From an uncultured Bacteroidota bacterium (GTDB lineage: Bacteria > Bacteroidota > Bacteroidia > Bacteroidales > VadinHA17): a stretch of DNA of 64,000 nt. Below the pieces are notes generated by a model, which saw only the letters and a program-made list of their open reading frames with translations, was not told the DNA's origin and did no database searches. A program made the translations under genes and the position numbers. The stretch spans positions 25,365 to 89,364 of the forward strand of contig CAIJYD010000106.1 of assembly GCA_903824785.1 (NCBI GenBank), in the 5' to 3' direction. Shown here piece after piece: positions 10,061 through 18,001 of this stretch. Every line of letters starts with the position of its first letter. Positions within the stretch are counted from its first letter, which is position 1.

Positions 10061-11161
10061 ATGAGCACTCCGATTCAATTGAATAAAGAACAGGACCGCA
10101 TCCTTTCGATAGACTTTTTCCGTGGTTTTACTATGTTCATGCTGGTAACAGGAATTGCCACCATTTTCAACGGATTGGTTGAAGAGGGAAAAGGCGGTGC
10201 CTTTATAACATTAATAGCCGGTCAACTGGAGCACGCGGAATGGAACGGGCTCTTTGCCTGGGATCTTATTCAGCCCTTTTTTATGTTTATAGTTGGTGTT
10301 GCAATGCCCTTCTCTCTTGCAAAACGGCTGGCACGCGGCGACAGCAACAAAAAAGCTTTTTATCATGCCCTCACACGCTCATTCTGGCTTTTGGTCCTCG
10401 GCTTTATGTTAGGATCCGATAATAAGTCCGTTGGCTTCCAGAATGTACTTGCGCAATTATCGGTTACATATTTAATTGCCTATCTGCTTATGCAGAAAGA
10501 TATTAAATGGCAGTTAGTGATCTCTTTTGCCCTGATCCTTTTTACTGATCTGATCTACCGTTTCTGGTCTGTAGATGGTTTTAATCAGCCCTTTACCCCT
10601 GATCATAATTTTGGTGCCTGGGTTGATCAGGTAACTGTCGGAAATCTGAGCACCGGTCACTGGGTTTCATTTAATGCCATTCCTACTGCCGCTCATACAA
10701 TTTGGGGAGTCATTGTCGGTATGGTTCTGATGAATGAGTGGTCGCAGAAAAAGAAGGTGCTGGTACTTCTCATAACAGGGGTGGTTGCTGTAATTATCGG
10801 ATACTGTATGAATCCTTTTATTCCTATTATCAAACGTATCTGTACAAGTTCATTTATTATTGTCAGCGGAGGCTGGTGCTTAATTGCAATGTCATTCTCA
10901 TACTGGCTTATCGACGTAATGAAATACAGAAAATTTGCCATCTTCTTCGCAATAGTCGGGATGAATCCTATTTTTATTTACCTCTTTTCCAATCTTGGCG
11001 GAAAGCAATTGCTTCACCGTGTTGTGGAGCCGTTTACATCGCGGCTTTTCGGCTGGGGTGGCGAATTAACTGTTAGCATGATAACAATCGCAATTGTGGC
11101 TGCCATGGTCTGGTATATCACATATTTTCTATATAAACGGAAGATCTTTATAAGAATATAG
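10061..11161 (+). CDS. DUF5009 (HGSNAT-like) membrane acyltransferase, copy 2
   Basis: A 366-residue paralogue of the upstream gene. It shares the opening QLNKEQDRILSIDFFRGFTM, EWNGLFAWDLIQPFFMFIVG, FQNVLAQLSVTYLIAYL and the C-terminal YFLYKRKIFIRI, so a local tandem duplication is clear. The membrane topology looks the same. Differences cluster in the first loop, which in copy 1 reads STRLYEHIS and here GIATIFNGL, perhaps altering substrate choice. It is the last gene of the plus-strand run and converges on vapBC across a 74-bp spacer without an evident terminator. Confidence 0.75.
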   Translation: MSTPIQLNKEQDRILSIDFFRGFTMFMLVTGIATIFNGLVEEGKGGAFITLIAGQLEHAEWNGLFAWDLIQPFFMFIVGVAMPFSLAKRLARGDSNKKAFYHALTRSFWLLVLGFMLGSDNKSVGFQNVLAQLSVTYLIAYLLMQKDIKWQLVISFALILFTDLIYRFWSVDGFNQPFTPDHNFGAWVDQVTVGNLSTGHWVSFNAIPTAAHTIWGVIVGMVLMNEWSQKKKVLVLLITGVVAVIIGYCMNPFIPIIKRICTSSFIIVSGGWCLIAMSFSYWLIDVMKYRKFAIFFAIVGMNPIFIYLFSNLGGKQLLHRVVEPFTSRLFGWGGELTVSMITIAIVAAMVWYITYFLYKRKIFIRI

Positions 11162-11235
11162 CCTTAACTTTTTCTCACAGTATTGGCCAAAGGATAATTC
11201 TCTTCTTCATAAAATTGAGTAAAGCCTATTGAGGA

Positions 11236-11625
11236 TTATTTGTAATTCTCAACTATAATATCAAAATCCCTGTCTCTGTGCAGGATTTTCAAAGAATATT
11301 TAATAGAATAGTAAGCAATCAAACAATCGTTACTTTTTCGTATTGTGATTCCTTTTTTTCTTAGTTTTCTGTATATTTTGACTGCTCCCAGGGCAGCTTC
11401 GATAGCATCATCATTTAATACATTTAAGGCAAACAAATATTCTTTAACCTGCCGGTATTCTTTTTCGCTTTTTATACCCTGTAATATTTCCTGTATTATT
11501 ACTGGGCAAATATATATCGGGAAATCGTTCTCAAGATAATAATTGAAAACATTGACCTCATCAGAATCGACGCCATTTAAAAAGTCAATCCAGATGCTTG
11601 TATCAATTAACAGAGGCTCATTCAT
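11236..11625 (-). CDS. vapC: PIN-domain ribonuclease toxin, VapC family
   Basis: A 129-residue PIN domain. The first strand LLIDTSIWIDFLNG carries the first conserved Asp (residue 8), IIQEILQG gives the conserved Glu, and the C-terminal NDCLIAYYS and HRDRDFD provide the remaining acidic residues of the Mg-binding site. VapC toxins cleave tRNA or rRNA and are held inactive by VapB. Its ATG overlaps the end of vapB by 8 bp, the usual coupled arrangement. Confidence 0.88.
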   Translation of the reverse strand: MNEPLLIDTSIWIDFLNGVDSDEVNVFNYYLENDFPIYICPVIIQEILQGIKSEKEYRQVKEYLFALNVLNDDAIEAALGAVKIYRKLRKKGITIRKSNDCLIAYYSIKYSLKILHRDRDFDIIVENYK

Positions 11626-11818
11626 TGCTACGCATCTCGGATAAATTCCCTTCCCACTTAACTCTACCTTTTAATTTCAAAATACCTCTTCTTTTATTAA
11701 GTCTTATTAATTCTCTTAATGATTGATGAACCACCTCTCTTATTGTATCAATTTTAGTTATCTCCATAGCCTCTCTTACAAGGTCAACATCTAATTCTAT
11801 ATTTGTTCTTCTATACAT
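11618..11818 (-). CDS. vapB: VapB-type antitoxin
   Basis: I begin at the ATG at 11818 (MYRRTNIELDVDLV), not at an upstream ATG at 11866, because the short form matches VapB antitoxins and leaves the palindromic operator outside the gene. The 66-residue product has the N-terminal ribbon-helix-helix pattern (TNIELDVDLVREAMEI, then TIREVVHQSLRELIRL) and a basic, extended C-terminal tail that would wrap the toxin. It should repress its own promoter together with VapC. Confidence 0.85.
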   Translation of the reverse strand: MYRRTNIELDVDLVREAMEITKIDTIREVVHQSLRELIRLNKRRGILKLKGRVKWEGNLSEMRSNE

Positions 11819-11834
11819 AATAATTGTGTTTTTT

Positions 11835-11868
11835 ATGTGTACACAAATATATGAATATTCGTACACAT
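11835..11868. promoter_or_regulatory. Inverted-repeat operator upstream of vapBC
   Basis: ATGTGTAC at 11835-11842 and GTACACAT at 11861-11868 are perfect inverted 8-mers, 18 bp apart, starting 17 bp upstream of the vapB ATG. The place and symmetry fit autoregulation by a ribbon-helix-helix antitoxin. Confidence 0.5.
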
Positions 11869-12133
11869 TCAGAAACTATTTAACTCTTTTTGTTTATATA
11901 GCATAACAACTGAAGAAGCTTTATTTTTGTTGCAGGGTGCTGCCGGTCTTCGTCCATTTACTACTCTTGCTCTGGCAACATCTCACACCCCATCTTTTGT
12001 TTAGACTTCCCTCTTTACACATCTTTCTTAGTCAAGGTTGTTACTAAAACAATGTTTCATAAATAACTGATTTATAACTCAATGAAATCCCTCCCTGATA
12101 CTCTGGATGACATTCATATTTGATGACAGGAAA
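11869..12133. other. Non-coding spacer upstream of vapBC
   Basis: This stretch between the vapBC operator and the terminator at 12134 has no supported gene. It is AT-rich with scattered stop codons in all frames I checked by eye. It may be the relic of a former gene, but no protein similarity is recognisable. Confidence 0.3.
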
Positions 12134-12172
12134 AAAGGAGAGCCGATTCGCAACGCTAATCGGCTCTCCTTT
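12134..12172 (-). terminator. Strong intrinsic terminator of the DUF5107/TPR gene
   Basis: Arms at 12134-12148 and 12158-12172 form a perfect 15-bp stem (AAAGGAGAGCCGATT and its complement) with a 9-base loop. Read on the minus strand the stem is followed by a T tract, so it should end transcripts of the gene at 12272-15379 before they reach vapBC. Confidence 0.8.
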
Positions 12173-12192
12173 CTGTACCCCCACATCGCCAG

Positions 12193-12236
12193 TGTTATCC
12201 CGAACAAAGCGAGGAATCTCCCGGAGGCATTTGCCC
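12193..12236. repeat. Possible copy of a short dispersed repeat
   Basis: The segment containing TTATCCCGAACAAAGCGAGG followed by AATCTCCC resembles a short interspersed repeat (core GAGCAAAGCGAGGAATCTC) that I recall from several bacterial genomes. Only one copy is present in this window, so the call rests on memory. Confidence 0.35.
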
Positions 12237-12271
12237 GGCTTGGTGGGGTAATATCATCTTTTACTGAAAGA

Positions 12272-15200
12272 CTATTTATTAGTTACTTCATTTAGCTTCT
12301 TCAGAATAAGAAAAGCTGTATTTTTCTCAAATCCTTTTTCAAGACCTGCTGTTACCGCCTCATCTTTTTTACTTGCTGCAATCACCCATTTCTGGATCGG
12401 ATTACCAGGATTACGCATTTTCGTAATCATGGTATTTGCTGCTTCTGTTTCTCCCTTTTCATTAAGAAGTCTGAGAGCCAGAATATTACTGAATGATGGT
12501 GAGAGATTCTGGTTCGTATAATCAATTATTGACTTACGCAACACTTCTGTTTCACCTGTACGTTTCAGTTTTTCCAGGCAGAAAATTGATAGATAATCCT
12601 GTATTCTGATATCAACATCATAAGGTTTTCCAACACCAAGGGTTTCCGGCCACTCTTTTGATTTCTCAATCATCTTAATAGCATCGGCATACTTAGCTTT
12701 TTTGATCAGGTCCATTGCAAGAAACAGACTGGCTTGTTCAAAGACAACCTTTCCCTGTCTGGCTCCTTCGGATGGCAGAATATTCATCCCTTCAAGTGTT
12801 TTAAGGCTTTTTGCATATTGTCCGTTATTAATCTGGGCTATTGCAAACTGTATTCCGATTTCAGGATTATCCTTGTGTTTTTTGATTGCTTCGGTGGCAA
12901 GGGTTAATGTCATCTGATAGTTCTGACGGGCTTCATAATAATCAATCAGCTTGATAATTGTACGCCAGTCGTCCGGAGCCAGTTTTTGTGCAAGCTCAAG
13001 ATCGGCAAGCTCCTGCTTTCCATCCCTTGGGCGGAGAAGGGCTGCACGGGTCAGGTAAAATGGTGCATAATCGGGTTCCTGACCACAGGCTGTGAATAAT
13101 TTCGAAGCGTCAGCATCACGTTGTACTGCCGTATAGTTCATGGCAAGATAATACTTAAACTTCCAGCTGCTGTTCTTTGAAATTGCCCATAGAAGAGCAG
13201 AAACGGACTCAGTTCTGTATGGAAAAACATATTCCGGAGATGAGGTGGCCACCTGGTTCAAAAGAGTTGCATCATCTTTAAAATAGGCTTTCCACAATGT
13301 TATCTCAGGTTTGTCGGGGGCTTTATCAAGCACAAGCAATGCGTCACTTTTCTGTCCCATCTTAAAGTAATTCAGAGATAGCTCAATGTAGGTCTGATAA
13401 GGCATTTCATTCGTAATGGAAGAGGTGAAACGCAATAAATTTGCAGCTGAAGGATGAAGCATATTTCTCTCAAAATCAGCAAAATGATTAAGCGGATCGA
13501 TGTCACTTATTGTTTGAATAAACTTATCGGCCATAGCTGTCTCGCCTTCCTTGCGGTAAAGAACTGCCAATACTTCCAGCGCATTGAAGTTAGTGCGGTT
13601 GTAATCGAGGGCCAGATTGGCATAATGTTCGGTAAGCTGATTTTTCCCAAGACTCATCTCGATGGTTGCCATCTGGGCATAAGCTGTTGACCGGTATTCA
13701 GGAAAACGTGCCGCCCAGCCTAACGATTCAAGTGCATCGGTTGTGTTTCCCATTGCCTGATAGGTTATCCCGGCGAAAAAATTTGCACCCGGATTATAAG
13801 TGTCAAGCTGCAGCGCATTGTTGGCAAAGTAAAGAGCCGAGTCGTATTGAATACTGCGATAGTATAACTCTGCCAGTGCCGACATGGCATCAATATAAAG
13901 CGGATCTTTCAGGAGACAACTTTTGAAAAGCTCTTTGGCTTTCTTATAATTTCTTCCCTCCTTAAGTTCCATACCCTCCTGATAAAGAGTTGTTGGGGTA
14001 ACAAGATCTGTTGGCATTGCTGAAACAAAAGGCCGGCTTATCAGCTTTCTTTTGGAAGGGCTGTATTGCAAATCCATTCCATCTACAACAACCTCATAAT
14101 CTGCGTTTGCACTCAAAGGAACGGAAGTTTTATAAACATCCATCGGTTTGAATTTTACATCTTCTGTAAAAAGAACTTTCCCTTCCGATCTGACAGTCAG
14201 TTTTCCCTGAGCAAAAGCCAGGGCGTTAATGCCGATCTGAAGTTTTCCGTTTTCAGGTTTAACATTCAATACTCCAATTGGTGAAACATCTTTCAGTCCG
14301 CCAATCTCTTTTACAGGAAACCATAATTCTGTCCATCTGTCTGTAAGCCCCGGATTGAAAGGGGTCTGTGATATTGGTGTTTTAAATGCAGAAGATCCAC
14401 CATACTGGTTGAACATACGACCAGCCTGAAACTCCATATACTGTCCGTCAGAATCTGTCAGAAGATCCTCCCAGATAGCACCATTACGCGCCTGAGACCA
14501 TAGCCATAGTTTATGACCCGGCATCTCATCGTATAAAGCCCAGTGGCCAAAACCAAACTCTGATTTATGATAATATCCTCCCATAAAATCATTATACTCA
14601 CCGACAATATGCGCTGAGCGGTCCGATCCCCAGGCATTGTTGGCATACATAGCCAGATTACGTCCATCCCTGTTTACAGGCCAAAGACCCTGTTCGCCTC
14701 CATGGCCAACCTCCTGGCTTCCGGGATATGAGAATTCAAGATCGGCAGTAACAACAGCTGCTGCTGTCATCCAGTTATAATATGTCTGAGGCAGCGGGGT
14801 CGGATTGCTCCACAAAGCTCTTGTCTCAAAATATGCCTTGTCTTTGGGCAGTCTTATTTCGACAGCCCACTTTGTACGTGAAGGGAGATCGAGGCTTCCT
14901 ACAAAACAACTGACACTTCCATCGGCGTTTTCAACTGTTTTGTAATCAACCGGAACACAGGTTGACGGGTTGTGTCCGATAAATCCAAAGTTAAATTCAA
15001 TACCTCCTGAAGTCCATGGACCACGCATTGATATGTTCCTGTATTTCATTACTTCATTCCTGTAAATGAACTCTTTACCGGTCGATTTTTCTATAGCTCC
15101 CCACACTTTACCCCCGTCTGATGGAAGAACATAAACCTCGATATAATCATTCTCGAGCTTTATTACGTTCCATTTTTGCATCTGCCCTTTAAGGGTGTAA

Positions 15201-15379
15201 CCACTGAATGAATGATAAGGATAGATCTCATCCCTTCTTTCAGCTAAAATAGGCACCGGGCTCGGTTCACTGTACGGATAGGTCAGTATGTCTCTCGCTT
15301 CCACCTTTATAGTGGCTTTCTGGCCGGTAAGTACCTGAGACAAAATCATAAAAGCAAATAACAAATTCCTTTTAAGCAT
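12272..15379 (-). CDS. Secreted DUF5107 protein with TPR repeats
   Basis: A 1035-residue exported protein. A signal peptide (MLKRNLLFAF to about residue 20) is followed by a DUF5107-like beta-rich domain (about 30-370) of the galactose-mutarotase/carbohydrate-binding type, seen in segments such as LPSDGGKVWGAIEK, GPWTSGGIEFNFG and YYNWMTAAAV. From about residue 470 the chain consists of TPR-like helical pairs (for example AMSALAELYYRSIQYDSALYFANNALQLD, split by turns). Proteins of this form are common next to glycan-use genes in Bacteroidota and probably bind or process sugars. The gene stands alone, ends in a strong terminator and is divergent from the oxidoreductase at 15634. Confidence 0.78.
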   Translation of the reverse strand: MLKRNLLFAFMILSQVLTGQKATIKVEARDILTYPYSEPSPVPILAERRDEIYPYHSFSGYTLKGQMQKWNVIKLENDYIEVYVLPSDGGKVWGAIEKSTGKEFIYRNEVMKYRNISMRGPWTSGGIEFNFGFIGHNPSTCVPVDYKTVENADGSVSCFVGSLDLPSRTKWAVEIRLPKDKAYFETRALWSNPTPLPQTYYNWMTAAAVVTADLEFSYPGSQEVGHGGEQGLWPVNRDGRNLAMYANNAWGSDRSAHIVGEYNDFMGGYYHKSEFGFGHWALYDEMPGHKLWLWSQARNGAIWEDLLTDSDGQYMEFQAGRMFNQYGGSSAFKTPISQTPFNPGLTDRWTELWFPVKEIGGLKDVSPIGVLNVKPENGKLQIGINALAFAQGKLTVRSEGKVLFTEDVKFKPMDVYKTSVPLSANADYEVVVDGMDLQYSPSKRKLISRPFVSAMPTDLVTPTTLYQEGMELKEGRNYKKAKELFKSCLLKDPLYIDAMSALAELYYRSIQYDSALYFANNALQLDTYNPGANFFAGITYQAMGNTTDALESLGWAARFPEYRSTAYAQMATIEMSLGKNQLTEHYANLALDYNRTNFNALEVLAVLYRKEGETAMADKFIQTISDIDPLNHFADFERNMLHPSAANLLRFTSSITNEMPYQTYIELSLNYFKMGQKSDALLVLDKAPDKPEITLWKAYFKDDATLLNQVATSSPEYVFPYRTESVSALLWAISKNSSWKFKYYLAMNYTAVQRDADASKLFTACGQEPDYAPFYLTRAALLRPRDGKQELADLELAQKLAPDDWRTIIKLIDYYEARQNYQMTLTLATEAIKKHKDNPEIGIQFAIAQINNGQYAKSLKTLEGMNILPSEGARQGKVVFEQASLFLAMDLIKKAKYADAIKMIEKSKEWPETLGVGKPYDVDIRIQDYLSIFCLEKLKRTGETEVLRKSIIDYTNQNLSPSFSNILALRLLNEKGETEAANTMITKMRNPGNPIQKWVIAASKKDEAVTAGLEKGFEKNTAFLILKKLNEVTNK

Positions 15380-15633
15380 AGTTGTATGTATTTAGGTTGA
15401 GATTAATTTAAGTTTACTGAATATTGAAATATTGTTTCAGAATAATAATCAAATATACATTTATCCTCAAATTTAAACAACTTAACGGAAGAGTCAATTT
15501 TTTAAATTGAATTATTCAAACGATTGACAACAATAACAACCCTCTAAATCGGATCGGGCGTTGTCAATCAGCTTTTGAAAGTTTCTCTTCTCAATATTTC
15601 AGCTATTTTTGAAAGAAATTCAAAATCTTTACC

Positions 15634-16728
15634 ATGAACCACGAAAAAGCTGTTGTCGGATTTATAGGTGCAGGTGGCATAGCACGCTCGCATGCCTTTT
15701 CTCTCAATTCGCTGCGTTATTTTTATAACGATGCACCCGAAATTGAATTTGAGGCTGTCAGTTCAGCTACAGGAGTAAGCCGGTCGGCTTTTGCAAAAAG
15801 ATATGGATTCAAAAACTCTCCCAGTTTTGAGGAATTTATTTCATCAGATAATATAGATGCCGTTTTTATCCTCGGTCCGAATAAAGTACATTATGAACAT
15901 CTGAAAGCAGTTATTGAGATGCCTTCCGTGAAAAGGATCTATCTCGAAAAGCCGGTCTGTTCAAACGCTGAGGAGGAGAAAAACATTGGTCTGCTTGCCA
16001 TAAAGCATAGTGAAATAAAAATCCAGGTTGGTTTTCAGTTCATTTTTACTTCTGCTATCCGTGAAGCGCTATCATTCTGGAAATCGGGGAAACTGGGAAA
16101 ACCACTTCACTTCGATATTAAATATTACCACAGCGACTATTTGCAAAAAGAGTATCGCGACCGCCGGGCATCGCGACTTACACCTGCTCCCGATGGAGGA
16201 GCTATGGCCGATCTGGGATCGCATGCCATAAGTCTGCTTATTGCATTTCTGGGGAGCAGGCTGCGTATCACAAGCGCACTGCAGGCAGGTCATTTTGAAG
16301 ACGTTCCATCAGATTCTGATCTCTTCAGCCTGATTTCGCTATATGACGATTCAACCCGGGCTGCAGGGACACTCTCTGCAAGCCGTATCAGCTCCGGAAC
16401 CGGTGATTATTTCTCGTTTGAACTTTATGCAGAAAAGGGGGCACTTCGATATTCTTCTGCTTCGGCCGACAGTTACGAAGTTTACCTCGGAGAGTCGGGG
16501 CTCTGGAGCAGACAGATGACAGGAAGCAATTACATCCCTGTCACAAGCTTTCCTTCAGGACATGTCCCGCCGGGATGGCTGCGGTCTATGATCCATGCTC
16601 ATTATGTCTTCCTTACCGGCAACGATCCTGTTTCGTTTGTGCCCGATATACAACACGGACTGGCAGTACAGAAATTAGTTACAGAAACGGCAGTCCGCTT
16701 AAAGGAGTTCAGGCTGGCCACCGGTTGA
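15634..16728 (+). CDS. Cytosolic Gfo/Idh/MocA oxidoreductase with canonical EKP motif
   Basis: A 364-residue NAD(P)-dependent oxidoreductase. It has no signal peptide. The Rossmann glycine motif is VGFIGAGGIARSH (residues 8-20), and the catalytic motif YLEKPVCSN keeps the family lysine (Glu105-Lys106-Pro107). The C-terminal alpha/beta domain includes GGAMADLGSHAISLL, whose Asp and His sit where substrate is bound. It is therefore a conventional member and a useful contrast to the exported paralogues at 36-54 kb, which lack the lysine. The sugar substrate is unknown. It converges on the FISUMP gene. Confidence 0.85.
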   Translation: MNHEKAVVGFIGAGGIARSHAFSLNSLRYFYNDAPEIEFEAVSSATGVSRSAFAKRYGFKNSPSFEEFISSDNIDAVFILGPNKVHYEHLKAVIEMPSVKRIYLEKPVCSNAEEEKNIGLLAIKHSEIKIQVGFQFIFTSAIREALSFWKSGKLGKPLHFDIKYYHSDYLQKEYRDRRASRLTPAPDGGAMADLGSHAISLLIAFLGSRLRITSALQAGHFEDVPSDSDLFSLISLYDDSTRAAGTLSASRISSGTGDYFSFELYAEKGALRYSSASADSYEVYLGESGLWSRQMTGSNYIPVTSFPSGHVPPGWLRSMIHAHYVFLTGNDPVSFVPDIQHGLAVQKLVTETAVRLKEFRLATG

Positions 16729-16746
16729 GAAAATAATTATTGCTTT

Positions 16747-16773
16747 TCAGAAGGTGATCTGGTCACTTTCTGA
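16747..16773. terminator. Bidirectional terminator hairpin between convergent genes
   Basis: TCAGAAGGTGA at 16747-16757 pairs with TCACTTTCTGA at 16763-16773 (11 bp with one G-T pair, 5-base loop). A T-rich run follows on the plus strand. It lies between the stop codons of the oxidoreductase and the FISUMP gene. Confidence 0.6.
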
Positions 16774-16787
16774 TTGAATTTTTCATT

Positions 16788-17639
16788 TCACAAAGGTTTG
16801 GAGGAGTCCATAATACAGCGAACGGAAAACCCGTTTTCCCTGGTATGATAATCCCTGAAGACATGACTGTAATAGTAGCCCATATAGTAATGCCATGCAT
16901 TGTTATCATCGTTCCCTGTTGAGCTCCACCAGCTGCAGTATGTACCAACGTGGAAGAACTCGCCTGTATCAGTTCGGTAACCGCCGGGGCGAGCTGTAAA
17001 ACCACTCTCATTGGTTGCTTTTATTTTCGTCTTCTGCCAGTGTAGCGTACCGGTTTCCTTAATTTTTACACCTGCATCGCTTACTCCTCCCAGATAATTT
17101 AATAGCACGATCCACTCATTATCGCTGGGGATATGCCAACCTGCCGGGCACAGCTTCCCGGTGTTTACTGCATGCCAGTTGTATAACGCCCCATAAACAT
17201 TTTTATAAACCGGTCCATCGTTGTTATACCAGCTATATCCGGGCGTCTGAATTCTCTCCGCATTTTCTAAGTCAGCCCGTGACTTTTTATGGACATCAAT
17301 CATTGCAATTTCTTTATTATCATTAAACCTGGTGACTTTTAAATTTTCTGTAATCCAGACCTGGGTACCGATTTTAACTGTTCCGTAACTATTACCATCT
17401 GCATCATTTACTGAAGGAACCAGTCTGTAAGGTTTTTCAATTCGAAGTTCTGTCATAGCCTTTTTATCCGGATTACCTTTTTTAAAAATATCTGCAGGAA
17501 TGGCCTCTCCTGTTTCCCCGGCTGCAAGTATATTATTGCTGTTAATACCGGTTCTCTGAGAACTCAGTTCTCTGGTACCCGACAGGAGAAGGCAGGCAAT
17601 TATGAGCAGTGCCGCCTTAATTACAAATAGCTGTTTCAT
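16788..17639 (-). CDS. Secreted FISUMP-domain protein
   Basis: A 283-residue protein with a signal peptide (MKQLFVIKAALLIIACLLLS). The mature part is a FISUMP domain (Fibrobacter succinogenes major paralogous domain) with the typical order GTQVWITENLKVTRFND, YSWYNND, YGALYNWHAV, LCPAGWHIPSDNEW, then GFTARPGGYR, WWSSTG and a C-terminal GFSVRCI. These domains sit on secreted or surface proteins and their biochemical role is not established. Upstream, 234-283 bp before the ATG, lies an array of 21-bp-spaced repeats that may bind a LytTR regulator. Confidence 0.85.
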   Translation of the reverse strand: MKQLFVIKAALLIIACLLLSGTRELSSQRTGINSNNILAAGETGEAIPADIFKKGNPDKKAMTELRIEKPYRLVPSVNDADGNSYGTVKIGTQVWITENLKVTRFNDNKEIAMIDVHKKSRADLENAERIQTPGYSWYNNDGPVYKNVYGALYNWHAVNTGKLCPAGWHIPSDNEWIVLLNYLGGVSDAGVKIKETGTLHWQKTKIKATNESGFTARPGGYRTDTGEFFHVGTYCSWWSSTGNDDNNAWHYYMGYYYSHVFRDYHTRENGFSVRCIMDSSKPL

Positions 17640-17872
17640 TGTTTATTGCATTTTTAATACGTTGGATATTTCACAACGCCATATGTGTTTTACTGTTGAA
17701 CTTTCATTAACCGGATATATTCCATTAGTTCTTAACCTTGCCCTGTTTAATCATAGCCATAATTACTGAAACACAATATGGCCCGATTTTACAACTGCTG
17801 TTATAAAACTGTAAATGACTTTATTTCCCGCCTTTAAATTAAAATAAATAATTTAAACCAGCAAAAAATTAT
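17640..17872. other. Spacer upstream of the FISUMP gene
   Basis: AT-rich non-coding DNA that should hold the FISUMP promoter. Together with the repeat array at 17873-17922 it forms a 362-bp gap between the PAS kinase and the FISUMP gene. I see no gene or RNA in it. Confidence 0.4.
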
Positions 17873-17922
17873 TTAACGGGCAGCATTTCGTGATGAACGG
17901 CAGTATCTGATTAGTTAACGGG
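17873..17922 (-). promoter_or_regulatory. Triple 21-bp direct-repeat array, candidate LytTR site 1
   Basis: Three 8-mers lie exactly 21 bp apart: TTAACGGG at 17873, TGAACGGC at 17894 and TTAACGGG at 17915. Read on the minus strand (the direction of the genes) they become CCCGTTAAA, GCCGTTCAT and CCCGTTAAC, close to the LytTR-family half-site [TA][AC][CA]GTTN[AG][TC], which is known to occur as direct repeats about 21 bp apart. The array lies between the PAS kinase stop and the FISUMP gene. Confidence 0.55.
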
Positions 17923-18001
17923 AAAATGAACAGGTAATATTTCCTGCCGGAAAGTAAAGGAAATATCCTTTTTCCGCTGGCGCGGATTTGTGAAAGGCGC
18001 T

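Noticed and set aside
15482..15489. TTAACGGA as a third LytTR site
   Set aside because: Single copy with no partner at 21 bp on either side.
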